5,543 nucleotides of DNA from Alphaproteobacteria bacterium (GTDB lineage: Bacteria > Pseudomonadota > Alphaproteobacteria > Rickettsiales > UBA8987), in assembly GCA_003531345.1 (NCBI GenBank), contig DQGZ01000057.1, positions 1-5,543 on the forward strand, in the 5' to 3' direction. Below are positions 1 through 5,543 of this stretch, one piece after another (positions within the stretch are counted from its first letter, which is position 1; the number at the start of each line of letters is the position of its first letter). The position numbers and the translations under genes are program-made. Below the pieces are notes generated by a model. It saw only the letters and a program-made list of their open reading frames with translations, was not told where the DNA came from and ran no database searches.

Positions 1-147
1 CCAATAAATTTAAACAGGCATAAAATACTTCATGGAGATAAAGCTTTGTTAGATTATGGAACGCAGGAAAATTTAGTTAGATTATTTTTATATCTAGACT
101 TTATAATAAAAATTTTAGCTGGTATTGGTAAAGGAAATGACAAGTAA
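1..147 (+). CDS. C-terminal end of an uncharacterised protein with HEPN-like R-x4-H motif (5' partial)
   Basis: The frame beginning at base 1 is open for 48 codons and stops at TAA 145-147, so only the C-terminus of this gene is in the window. The fragment has an NRHKILHG motif at its residues 5-12, giving R-x4-H (R6, H11), then a YGT-x2-N motif at residues 19-24, a hydrophobic helix at about residues 25-40 and a short basic tail. From memory, an NRHxxxHG...YGTxxN ending followed by a hydrophobic helix occurs in many uncharacterised bacterial proteins, and R-x4-6-H is the catalytic signature of HEPN ribonuclease domains. HEPN membership is inference from this motif alone. The gene overlaps the mod start codon region by 11 nt in another frame, which suggests one transcript and coupled translation. 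Its GC content (about 24% over 1-120) is far below that of mod and res. I am fairly sure the reading frame is real and only moderately sure of the fold. Confidence 0.6.
   Translation, partial: PINLNRHKILHGDKALLDYGTQENLVRLFLYLDFIIKILAGIGKGNDK
102..107 (+). promoter_or_regulatory. Possible -10 element for mod
   Basis: A perfect TATAAT lies 29 nt before the chosen mod start, inside the end of the upstream gene. No good -35 is seen: the hexamer at 17-nt spacing (79-84) is AGATTA. In DNA of about 24% GC such hexamers arise by chance, so this is only a candidate for transcription of mod independent of the upstream gene. Confidence 0.2.
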
Positions 148-1786
148 GAAACAAAAACTTGAATTAACATGGATTGGTAAGGAAAAGCGACCGAAGCTAG
201 AGCCTAGGATTTTGCTTGAAGATGCCGAAAAATCTTACCACGCAAAGCATCGTGTAACAGAGAGCGATATATTCGATAATGCCCTGATTTTTGGTGATAA
301 CTTACTCGCCCTAAAAGCCCTTGAGCAAGAATATACCGGCAAAGTTAAATGCGTGTTCATTGACCCACCATACAATACGGGCTCAGCCTTTACACATTAT
401 GATGATGGAATTGAGCATTCAATCTGGCTTGGTTTAATGAAAGATAGGCTGGAAATTTTAAGAAACCTTCTGAGAGATGATGGTTCTATATGGATAACAA
501 TAGATGATAATGAAGCGCATTATTTAAAGGTGATGTGCGATGAAATTTTTGGAAGAAATAATTTCGTTAGAAATATTGTATGGCAAAAAAAATATACTTC
601 ATCAAATGATGCTAAGGGTATTCCAGATTCTCACGACCATATTTTGGTATATAAAAAAACAGATGCCTTTGAAAGAAAGCTCCTTCCTAGAACGGACAAG
701 CAAAATGATATGTATAAATATGATGATAAAGACGGAAAAGGCAGGTGGCGAAGTGATAATTTATTAGTAAAAAGCTTTTCTGAATCATCTGTATATCCAA
801 TCAAAAACCCAAATACTGGGAAAGAATATATGCCGCCAGAAGGAAGTTGTTGGCGGGCAACAAAAGATACTATGCAGCGGTGGTTAAGCGAAAATAGGAT
901 TTATTTTGGGAAAGATGGCAAAGGAGCTCCACAACTAAAAAGATATTTAAATGAGGTTCAACAGGGTGTCATTCCTAATTCTTGGTGGCCTCATGAAGAT
1001 GGCGGACATAATGATGAATCAAAGAAAGAATTAAAAGCAATTTTTGGAGTGGGAAACTTATTTGATACACCCAAGCCAGAAAGACTGATTCATAGAATTT
1101 TAACAATAGCCACTGAACCAGGCGATCTTGTTCTCGATTCTTTTGCTGGTTCTGGCACTACAGGTGCGGTTGCTCATAAAATGGGTAGAAAATGGATAAT
1201 GGTTGAACTTGGTGAGCATTGCCATACTCACATCATTCCTCGCCTCACAAAAGTTATTAATGGTGAAGACCAAGGCGGAATTTCAAAAGCAGTAAATTGG
1301 AAAGGTGGTGGTGGCTTCCGCTATTACAGCATCGCACCATCAATGCTTGAAAGAGATAAATGGGGCAATTGGGTTATTAGCAAGCAATATGATTCCAGAA
1401 TGCTAACTCAAGCTATGTGCAAAATAATGGGCTTTAAATATGAGCCTAGCGATGAGCAATTTTGGGCGCAAGGTAAATCATCAGAGAATGATTTTATCTA
1501 TGTAACCACCCAAACGCTAGACCAAGCACAGTTACAAGAAATTTCAGATGAAGTTGGGGAAAATCGCTCCCTACTCATTTGTTGTTTTGCATTCCGTGGT
1601 AACGCTGATGAATTCAAAAATTTAACCATCAAAAAAATCCCTCGCGCGGTGCTTACTAAGTGCGAATGGGGTAAAGATGATTATTCGCTAAATATTAAAA
1701 ACCTACCAATGGCACAGGAAGAACCAGCTGAAGCTAAAAAAGCTGAGAAAAATTCCAAAACCCTGCCGTTATTCTCTGAAAATTAG
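137..1786 (+). CDS. mod: Type III R-M DNA methyltransferase (Mod subunit), probably adenine-N6 specific
   Basis: This 549-residue protein transfers a methyl group from S-adenosylmethionine to DNA, protecting host sites, and in Type III systems also supplies target recognition to Res. Visible features in order: an N-terminal KQKLELTWIGK segment typical of this Mod family (residues 6-16); FGDN at 52-55; catalytic motif IV DPPYNTG at 76-82; a conserved GSIWITIDDNE strand at 116-126; a variable region at about 140-290, the likely target-recognition domain; KPERLIHRI near 313-321; SAM-binding motif I FAGSGTTG at 336-343; then a conserved FRYYSIAPS at 394-402. Catalytic motif before SAM motif is the beta-class order of Type III Mod and many N6-adenine or N4-cytosine enzymes. 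I chose ATG at 137 because it gives the family N-terminus; an in-frame TTG at 125 would add four residues. AAGGA at 131-135 is too close for a normal ribosome site, so coupling to the overlapping upstream gene is likely. No frameshift or missing motif is seen. The methylated site cannot be read from sequence. Confidence 0.95.
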   Translation: MTSKKQKLELTWIGKEKRPKLEPRILLEDAEKSYHAKHRVTESDIFDNALIFGDNLLALKALEQEYTGKVKCVFIDPPYNTGSAFTHYDDGIEHSIWLGLMKDRLEILRNLLRDDGSIWITIDDNEAHYLKVMCDEIFGRNNFVRNIVWQKKYTSSNDAKGIPDSHDHILVYKKTDAFERKLLPRTDKQNDMYKYDDKDGKGRWRSDNLLVKSFSESSVYPIKNPNTGKEYMPPEGSCWRATKDTMQRWLSENRIYFGKDGKGAPQLKRYLNEVQQGVIPNSWWPHEDGGHNDESKKELKAIFGVGNLFDTPKPERLIHRILTIATEPGDLVLDSFAGSGTTGAVAHKMGRKWIMVELGEHCHTHIIPRLTKVINGEDQGGISKAVNWKGGGGFRYYSIAPSMLERDKWGNWVISKQYDSRMLTQAMCKIMGFKYEPSDEQFWAQGKSSENDFIYVTTQTLDQAQLQEISDEVGENRSLLICCFAFRGNADEFKNLTIKKIPRAVLTKCEWGKDDYSLNIKNLPMAQEEPAEAKKAEKNSKTLPLFSEN

Positions 1787-1790
1787 GAAG
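1785..1790 (+). promoter_or_regulatory. Ribosome binding site of res
   Basis: AGGAAG overlaps the last two bases of the mod stop codon (TAG 1784-1786) and sits 4 nt before the res ATG at 1795 (6 nt if only the AGGA core pairs). It fixes the res start and indicates that ribosomes finishing mod can re-initiate on res. Confidence 0.7.
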
Positions 1791-1794
1791 TATT

Positions 1795-4494
1795 ATGGAT
1801 AAGCATTTAAACAGTATATCTAACAGGCTAAGTTTGAGAACTCCACAGAGAGATTCACTTGAGCTGCTTTCTCGTGTTGCAGATATTATTCCGTTAAATA
1901 AAGAGCGTGATGTTGCAAAAGCACTGGAAATAATCAAAAGCGAATTTCCAACTGTTGAGGATTTTGAGCGTGAATTTCCATCTCTGTGTTTTGCCCTGGC
2001 AACTGGTGTTGGTAAAACAAGGCTAATGGGTGCGTTCATTGCCTATTTGCACCTTTCTAAGGGTATTAGGCACTTTTTCGTTCTTGCGCCAAACCTTACG
2101 ATTTATAACAAGTTGATTGCTGATTTTACTCCAAACACTCCGAAATATGTGTTTCAAGGAATTTCAGAGTTTGCTTTAAATCCACCACTTTTAATTACAG
2201 GTGATACTTACGAAAGAGTTCGCAATGTAAGCAATGATTTATTCGGTGATGTATCAATAAATATTTTCAATATTTCAAAAATTAACAGCGAAGTTCGTGG
2301 TGGTAAAGCTCCTAGAATCAAACGCCTGTCTGAATATCTTGGTGAAAGCTACTTTGAATATCTTTCAAAGTTAGATGACTTAGTTATTCTGATGGATGAA
2401 TCTCACCGCTATCGTGCAAGCGCTGGTATCAAAGCCATCAATGAACTTAACCCTGTTCTTGGTTTGGAGCTTACAGCAACGCCTCAAATTGAAGCTGGTA
2501 GCAAACAAATTCCGTTTAAAAATGTGATATTCAGCTATCCATTATTCAGGGCAATGGAAGATGGCTTTGTTAAAGAGCCAGCTGTTGCAACTCGTGAAAA
2601 TTTTGATGCAAAAAACTATTCAGAAGATCAGCTTGAAAGACTTAAACTTGAAGATGGTATTCGCATTCACGAAACAGTTAAAACTGAGCTTAAGGTTTAT
2701 TCTGATAATAACGATAAATCATATGTTAAGCCATTTATGATGGTTATTGCAAAAGACACCACTCACGCTGGAGCTATTGAAGCCTTTATCAAAAGTGATG
2801 AGTTCTTCCAAGGGCGTTATAAAGACAGGGTTATTACAGTTCACTCTTCTCAAACAGGTGAAGAAAAAGACGAAAATGTTCAGCGTTTACTTTCAGTGGA
2901 AGATCCGAAAGAGCCAACGGAAATTGTTATCCATGTTAACATGCTAAAAGAAGGCTGGGATGTTACCAACCTATACACTATCGTCCCTTTAAGAACGGCA
3001 AATTCTCGTACACTGGTGGAGCAATCTATTGGTCGTGGTCTTCGCTTGCCATATGGCAAACGCACAGGCGTAAAAGCCGTTGATAGGCTAACTATTGTTG
3101 CTCATGATAAATTTGACGAGATTATTCAGGAAGCTAACAGGAAAGATTCTATCGTATTTACTGGTATCGTTATTGGTAAGGATATCTCTCTTACGCCGAA
3201 AAAAGCTATTGAGATTCGTTCAAACCTTGATGCTATTATTGGAAATAATGTTATTGCAGATATGCCAGAAGAGCTTTTTGAAGCAGCAGCTGGTGGGCAA
3301 AAAGCAAAGCCAGTTGTTCAAGAGCTTAAGTTTAATGAAGAAGAGAAGAAAGTTGCTAAGGCAACTATGGAAATAATCAAATCTTTTGAGAGGCTTCCTA
3401 CTTCAAAAAGTTTAATGGAAAAGTCAGTTCAATTCCAAATAGTTCAGCAAGTTCAAGAAAAAGTCGCTCCCGTTCAAGCTGAGATGGATGTTGTTAAAGA
3501 TAAAGTTGATGTTGAAGAAACCGTTAGAAAAACCATTGAAGCGTTTATTCAAAACACCATCGATATTCCAAGAATTATTATCACTCCTGTTGGAACTAAA
3601 AGCTATAGTTTTGACTCGTTCAAGCTAGATACTTCTGGTATTGGTAGATACAACCCCGTTGATCAGCAAATTCTTATCCAGCACCTTAGAACCGCTGAAA
3701 GAGAGCAACTGCAAAGCGATAGAATCACTTTTGAAGAAGATCGCCTAGAAGATTATATCGTAGCTGCCCTTATTGATTTTGATGATATTTCCTATGATGA
3801 CCACGCTGATATTCTCTACGAACTATCTTCTCAAATTGTTGCTTATATCAAGTCATACCTAACAGATGAGCAAGACATTCTAAATGTTCTGCAGTTCTAC
3901 AGAAAGGAAATGGCAAGAGTTATTCACGCACAAATGCAAGCTCATTACAGGCGTGGTGCAACAGAATTTAAAGCTACAGTAAGCAAAGGCTTTGAAAGAC
4001 CAAAAATTTCTAGCGTTTCCTATGACTCCTCTGAAAAACTTAGATATTTCAGAAACACAGTTGATGATAGAAACTTAATCAGAGGGATGCTTTTCCAAGG
4101 CTTTAGCAAGTGCTTATATCCGATCCAAAAATTCCATTCAGATACTGAACGCTTATTTGCAGTTCTGCTTGAAGATGAGCCGAGTGTTATAAAATGGTTC
4201 AAGCCAGCTAGAGAAGATTTCAAAATTTTCTATTCTGGCGACAGCACCTACGAACCAGATTTCGTAGTTGAAACCAGCAAAGAAAAACTAATCTGCGAGC
4301 CAAAGAGAGATATTGATATTGGTTCTGAAGAAGTAAAAGAAAAAGCTGAAGCCGCAATCAAGTGGTGTGAAGCCGCTACCAACCACGAACTTGAACATGG
4401 CGGCAAGCCGTGGTGTTATGTTCTGATCCCTCACACGGAAATCAAGCCAAGCGCAAGCCTAAGTGGATTGGTTAACAGGTTTTATAAAAAATAA
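1795..4494 (+). CDS. res: Type III R-M helicase-nuclease (Res subunit), DEAD/DEAH SF2 family
   Basis: This 899-residue protein is the ATP-dependent cutting subunit that works in complex with Mod on unmethylated DNA in the cytoplasm. The helicase series is complete: TPQ-type Q motif at about 16-18, Walker A ATGVGKT at 69-75, Walker B/motif II DESH at 201-204, motif III TATP at 227-230, motif V VNMLKEGWDV at 381-390, and motif VI SIGRGLRLP at 411-419 with both arginines. A charged, helix-rich linker follows at about 500-590. The C-terminus holds a PD-(D/E)xK nuclease core: PD at 821-822 and E835-P-K837, with the usual spacing, so cleavage activity should be intact. The proline between E and K is worth noting but may be normal for this subgroup. 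Length suits the Res family. The gene lies 8 nt after mod with a good ribosome site, so the two are one operon. GC (44% in 2401-2520) is well above that of the flanking genes. No recognisable control (C) protein gene is seen in the window. The general function is secure; membership of the classical EcoP-type group rather than a related helicase-nuclease subgroup is less so. Confidence 0.94.
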   Translation: MDKHLNSISNRLSLRTPQRDSLELLSRVADIIPLNKERDVAKALEIIKSEFPTVEDFEREFPSLCFALATGVGKTRLMGAFIAYLHLSKGIRHFFVLAPNLTIYNKLIADFTPNTPKYVFQGISEFALNPPLLITGDTYERVRNVSNDLFGDVSINIFNISKINSEVRGGKAPRIKRLSEYLGESYFEYLSKLDDLVILMDESHRYRASAGIKAINELNPVLGLELTATPQIEAGSKQIPFKNVIFSYPLFRAMEDGFVKEPAVATRENFDAKNYSEDQLERLKLEDGIRIHETVKTELKVYSDNNDKSYVKPFMMVIAKDTTHAGAIEAFIKSDEFFQGRYKDRVITVHSSQTGEEKDENVQRLLSVEDPKEPTEIVIHVNMLKEGWDVTNLYTIVPLRTANSRTLVEQSIGRGLRLPYGKRTGVKAVDRLTIVAHDKFDEIIQEANRKDSIVFTGIVIGKDISLTPKKAIEIRSNLDAIIGNNVIADMPEELFEAAAGGQKAKPVVQELKFNEEEKKVAKATMEIIKSFERLPTSKSLMEKSVQFQIVQQVQEKVAPVQAEMDVVKDKVDVEETVRKTIEAFIQNTIDIPRIIITPVGTKSYSFDSFKLDTSGIGRYNPVDQQILIQHLRTAEREQLQSDRITFEEDRLEDYIVAALIDFDDISYDDHADILYELSSQIVAYIKSYLTDEQDILNVLQFYRKEMARVIHAQMQAHYRRGATEFKATVSKGFERPKISSVSYDSSEKLRYFRNTVDDRNLIRGMLFQGFSKCLYPIQKFHSDTERLFAVLLEDEPSVIKWFKPAREDFKIFYSGDSTYEPDFVVETSKEKLICEPKRDIDIGSEEVKEKAEAAIKWCEAATNHELEHGGKPWCYVLIPHTEIKPSASLSGLVNRFYKK

Positions 4495-4518
4495 CAGTTG
4501 CCTTAGTTTTTTATAAAA
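4480..4518. repeat. Perfect 12-bp A/T inverted repeat across the res stop codon
   Basis: TTTTATAAAAAA at 4480-4491 is the exact reverse complement of TTTTTTATAAAA at 4507-4518, with a 15-nt loop (4492-4506) that holds the res TAA. The stem has no G-C pairs, and G-G mismatches flank it, so it is weak as RNA and lacks the GC stem of an intrinsic terminator. It fills most of the 51-nt gap before the DUF3768 gene. It may be a protein-binding site, a weak RNA hairpin, or chance in AT-rich DNA. Confidence 0.5.
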
Positions 4519-4545
4519 GGGATGGCGGGAGAAAAATAAATCTCT

Positions 4546-4872
4546 ATGCCATCGGATAGAATAAGAAAATTAAATGACCAATTCAGGAGCACTTTATCAG
4601 GTGGAATGGTTGCATTAACTGAAGGTATTTCCTGCCTTTGCTCTACGCTTAAATTTGAAATCCTGTGTGAAGTTCAATGCTATAATAAGTTTGATAAAGG
4701 TAATGACCCTTATGGAGAGCATGATTTTGGCTCATTTAAACATCCGATAGCGGGAAAAATATTCTGGAAAATTGATTATTATAATCTTGATATGAAATAT
4801 CATTCAGAAGATCCCGCTGACCCAAGAAAAACTAAAAGAGTTTTGACAATTATGCTGGCTGAGGAGTACTAG
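4546..4872 (+). CDS. DUF3768 family protein of unknown function
   Basis: This 108-residue protein matches, by pattern recognition, the DUF3768 family from end to end: RIRKLND at 5-11, GNDPYGEHDFGSF at 52-64, IFWKIDYY at 72-79, a SEDPADP segment at 87-93, and the terminal RVLTIMLAEEY at 98-108. The family is small, cytosolic (no signal peptide or membrane segment here) and without an assigned role; the acidic, histidine- and aromatic-rich core could suit metal or ligand binding, but that is a guess. From memory it is common in Alphaproteobacteria, often in plasmid or island settings. It begins 51 nt after res on the same strand, so it may be the third gene of the operon. The start is fixed by an in-frame TAA at 4537-4539, leaving ATG 4546 as the upstream-most start; the nearest purine-rich stretch (GGGAG, 4527-4531) lies an unusually long 14 nt away. 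Its stop shares CTAG with the stop of the opposing gene. GC is about 34%, between that of res and the right flank. Confidence 0.85.
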   Translation: MPSDRIRKLNDQFRSTLSGGMVALTEGISCLCSTLKFEILCEVQCYNKFDKGNDPYGEHDFGSFKHPIAGKIFWKIDYYNLDMKYHSEDPADPRKTKRVLTIMLAEEY

Positions 4873-5543
4873 GATTCTAATATAAAAATATGCATTGCTA
4901 ACATATACATAGATACTATCATAATTTCATTGCATTTATACAAATAGTCAGAGTATTTCATGGCTTTCCAATTTCCTTCATCTCCAGATCTATATTCAAT
5001 AATATTAGTATCATTTGTTAAACGTATAGCGCCATGATGAGAAGAGTTTCTAATAGTAGAATCAATACACTCATGTAACTCTTTAAAAACTAGATTATTA
5101 ATAAAAGGGTTTGCTCTATTTGCTTTCTTTAATGTTAGGTATTTTTTTAAATCCATAGATTCAAATATATCATAAGGTCTATTATTGTATATGTTATTAA
5201 GGCATGCAGGAATAATGTAGTTTGCTGATACATATTCAAATAAATTTCCATAAAACATTTTTACTAGATTGAAATCTTTTGATGAAGCATGCATTTTTTG
5301 AGAAATTGCCTTATCTTTAGTTACATAAAGTAAAAGTTGATTAAATTGATCATACCCCTGAACATATTCATTTAAATTTGAGATATGCTTATTCATAATA
5401 TCGTAGGAGTAATTTTTAATTAAATCCTCTTTAAAGCGTTGATATTCATTTGCATGGCTCTTTTTTAATTCAGATATAAATTCAAATAACTTTTTTAAGT
5501 ATCTATTTTTTTTACCTAGAAACATGTTGATTAGAATAAGAGT
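4869..5543 (-). CDS. Uncharacterised protein with C-terminal HEPN-like RNxxxH motif (probably 5' partial)
   Basis: The minus-strand frame runs from the right edge to TAG at 4871-4869. The first ATG in view (5525-5523) gives 218 residues, but no stop lies between it and the edge and no ribosome site precedes it, so the true start is probably outside the window. Numbered from that ATG, the protein is largely helical by composition, with a lysine-rich N-terminus, no signal peptide, and a hydrophobic last helix at about 200-217. The clearest motif is R159-N-S-S-H163-H164, which reads as R-x3-H or R-x4-H, followed by GAIR, a short hairpin-like stretch and a WKxMxYxDYLxKCNEI segment at 186-201. Near-terminal RNxxxH followed by such a segment resembles HEPN-type RNase domains in defence and toxin proteins; this is inference. 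GC is about 25%, much lower than in the R-M genes, and the gene faces them convergently. I recognise no specific family. The ORF's length and uniform codon use make it a credible gene. Confidence 0.7.
   Translation of the reverse strand, partial: TLILINMFLGKKNRYLKKLFEFISELKKSHANEYQRFKEDLIKNYSYDIMNKHISNLNEYVQGYDQFNQLLLYVTKDKAISQKMHASSKDFNLVKMFYGNLFEYVSANYIIPACLNNIYNNRPYDIFESMDLKKYLTLKKANRANPFINNLVFKELHECIDSTIRNSSHHGAIRLTNDTNIIEYRSGDEGNWKAMKYSDYLYKCNEIMIVSMYMLAMHIFILES

Noticed and set aside
125..136. TTG at 125 as the mod start, adding four residues
   Set aside because: ATG at 137 yields the N-terminus expected for the family; the extra residues add nothing recognisable and the TTG has no ribosome site.
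585..592. Run of eight A within mod that could cause slippage and on/off switching
   Set aside because: Runs of this length are expected in such an AT-rich segment, the frame is intact, and nothing else points to phase variation.
1303..1314. GGT triplet run in mod that could be a phase-variation repeat, as in some Type III mod genes
   Set aside because: It is only about three to four units, triplet changes would keep the frame, and the glycine run before FRYY is typical of this protein family.
1734..4223. Shorter open frames inside mod and res on both strands (for example 1734-2039 minus, 2880-3065 minus, 3095-3376 plus)
   Set aside because: They lie wholly or almost wholly within the two strongly supported R-M genes and show low-complexity or motif-free translations, as expected for shadow frames.
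4507..4545. Possible promoter for the DUF3768 gene (TATAAA at 4512-4517)
   Set aside because: No -35-like hexamer is found at a suitable distance, and the TATAAA is part of the A/T inverted repeat.
4872..4930. Search for an intrinsic terminator after the DUF3768 gene
   Set aside because: No GC-rich stem followed by a T-run was found; the sequence is coding on the opposite strand.
79..5097. Short identical AT-rich string (TAGATTATT) near both ends of the window as possible direct repeats of an insertion
   Set aside because: Nine A/T-rich bases at unrelated positions within two coding regions is expected by chance, and no integrase or transposase is present.

Overview
The window carries a complete two-gene Type III-like restriction-modification (R-M) system. 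It is a beta-class DNA methyltransferase (Mod, 137-1786) followed 8 nt later by a helicase-nuclease (Res, 1795-4494), both on the + strand and both with intact key motifs. A DUF3768-family small protein (4546-4872, +) follows. On either side sit two poorly characterised genes that I read, tentatively, as HEPN-like: the last 48 codons of an upstream + strand gene (1-147), and a minus-strand gene (4869 to the right edge). There are no rRNA or tRNA genes, CRISPR repeats, transposases or integrases in view.

Organism: the window is AT-rich and bacterial. DUF3768 is, from memory, mostly an alphaproteobacterial family often found in accessory regions, so a low-GC alphaproteobacterium (a Rickettsiales- or Holosporales-like lineage, or a plasmid or island of one) is a reasonable guess. 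It is not proven; another low-GC proteobacterium remains possible.

Layout: 1-147 is the 3' end of a gene with an R-x4-H motif, and it overlaps the start of mod by 11 nt. Mod then has its catalytic DPPY motif before the SAM-binding FAGSG motif, the order seen in Type III enzymes, with a target-recognition region between them. Res has a full SF2 helicase motif series and a C-terminal PD-ExK nuclease. A 51-nt gap holds a perfect 12-bp A/T inverted repeat and then the DUF3768 gene, whose stop codon interlocks with the stop codon of the minus-strand gene in a single CTAG.

Composition: hand counts give about 24% GC at 1-120, about 42% in the conserved parts of mod and 44% in a sampled stretch of res, about 34% in the DUF3768 gene, and about 25% in the minus-strand gene. 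The R-M pair therefore looks like a cassette of different origin from its flanks.

How the parts may work together: Mod would methylate a short asymmetric site, and Mod plus Res would cut unmethylated invading DNA. The flanking HEPN-like proteins could be RNases or toxins acting as a second line of defence, as PrrC does beside the EcoprrI R-M system. This last point is inference from two short motifs and gene position.
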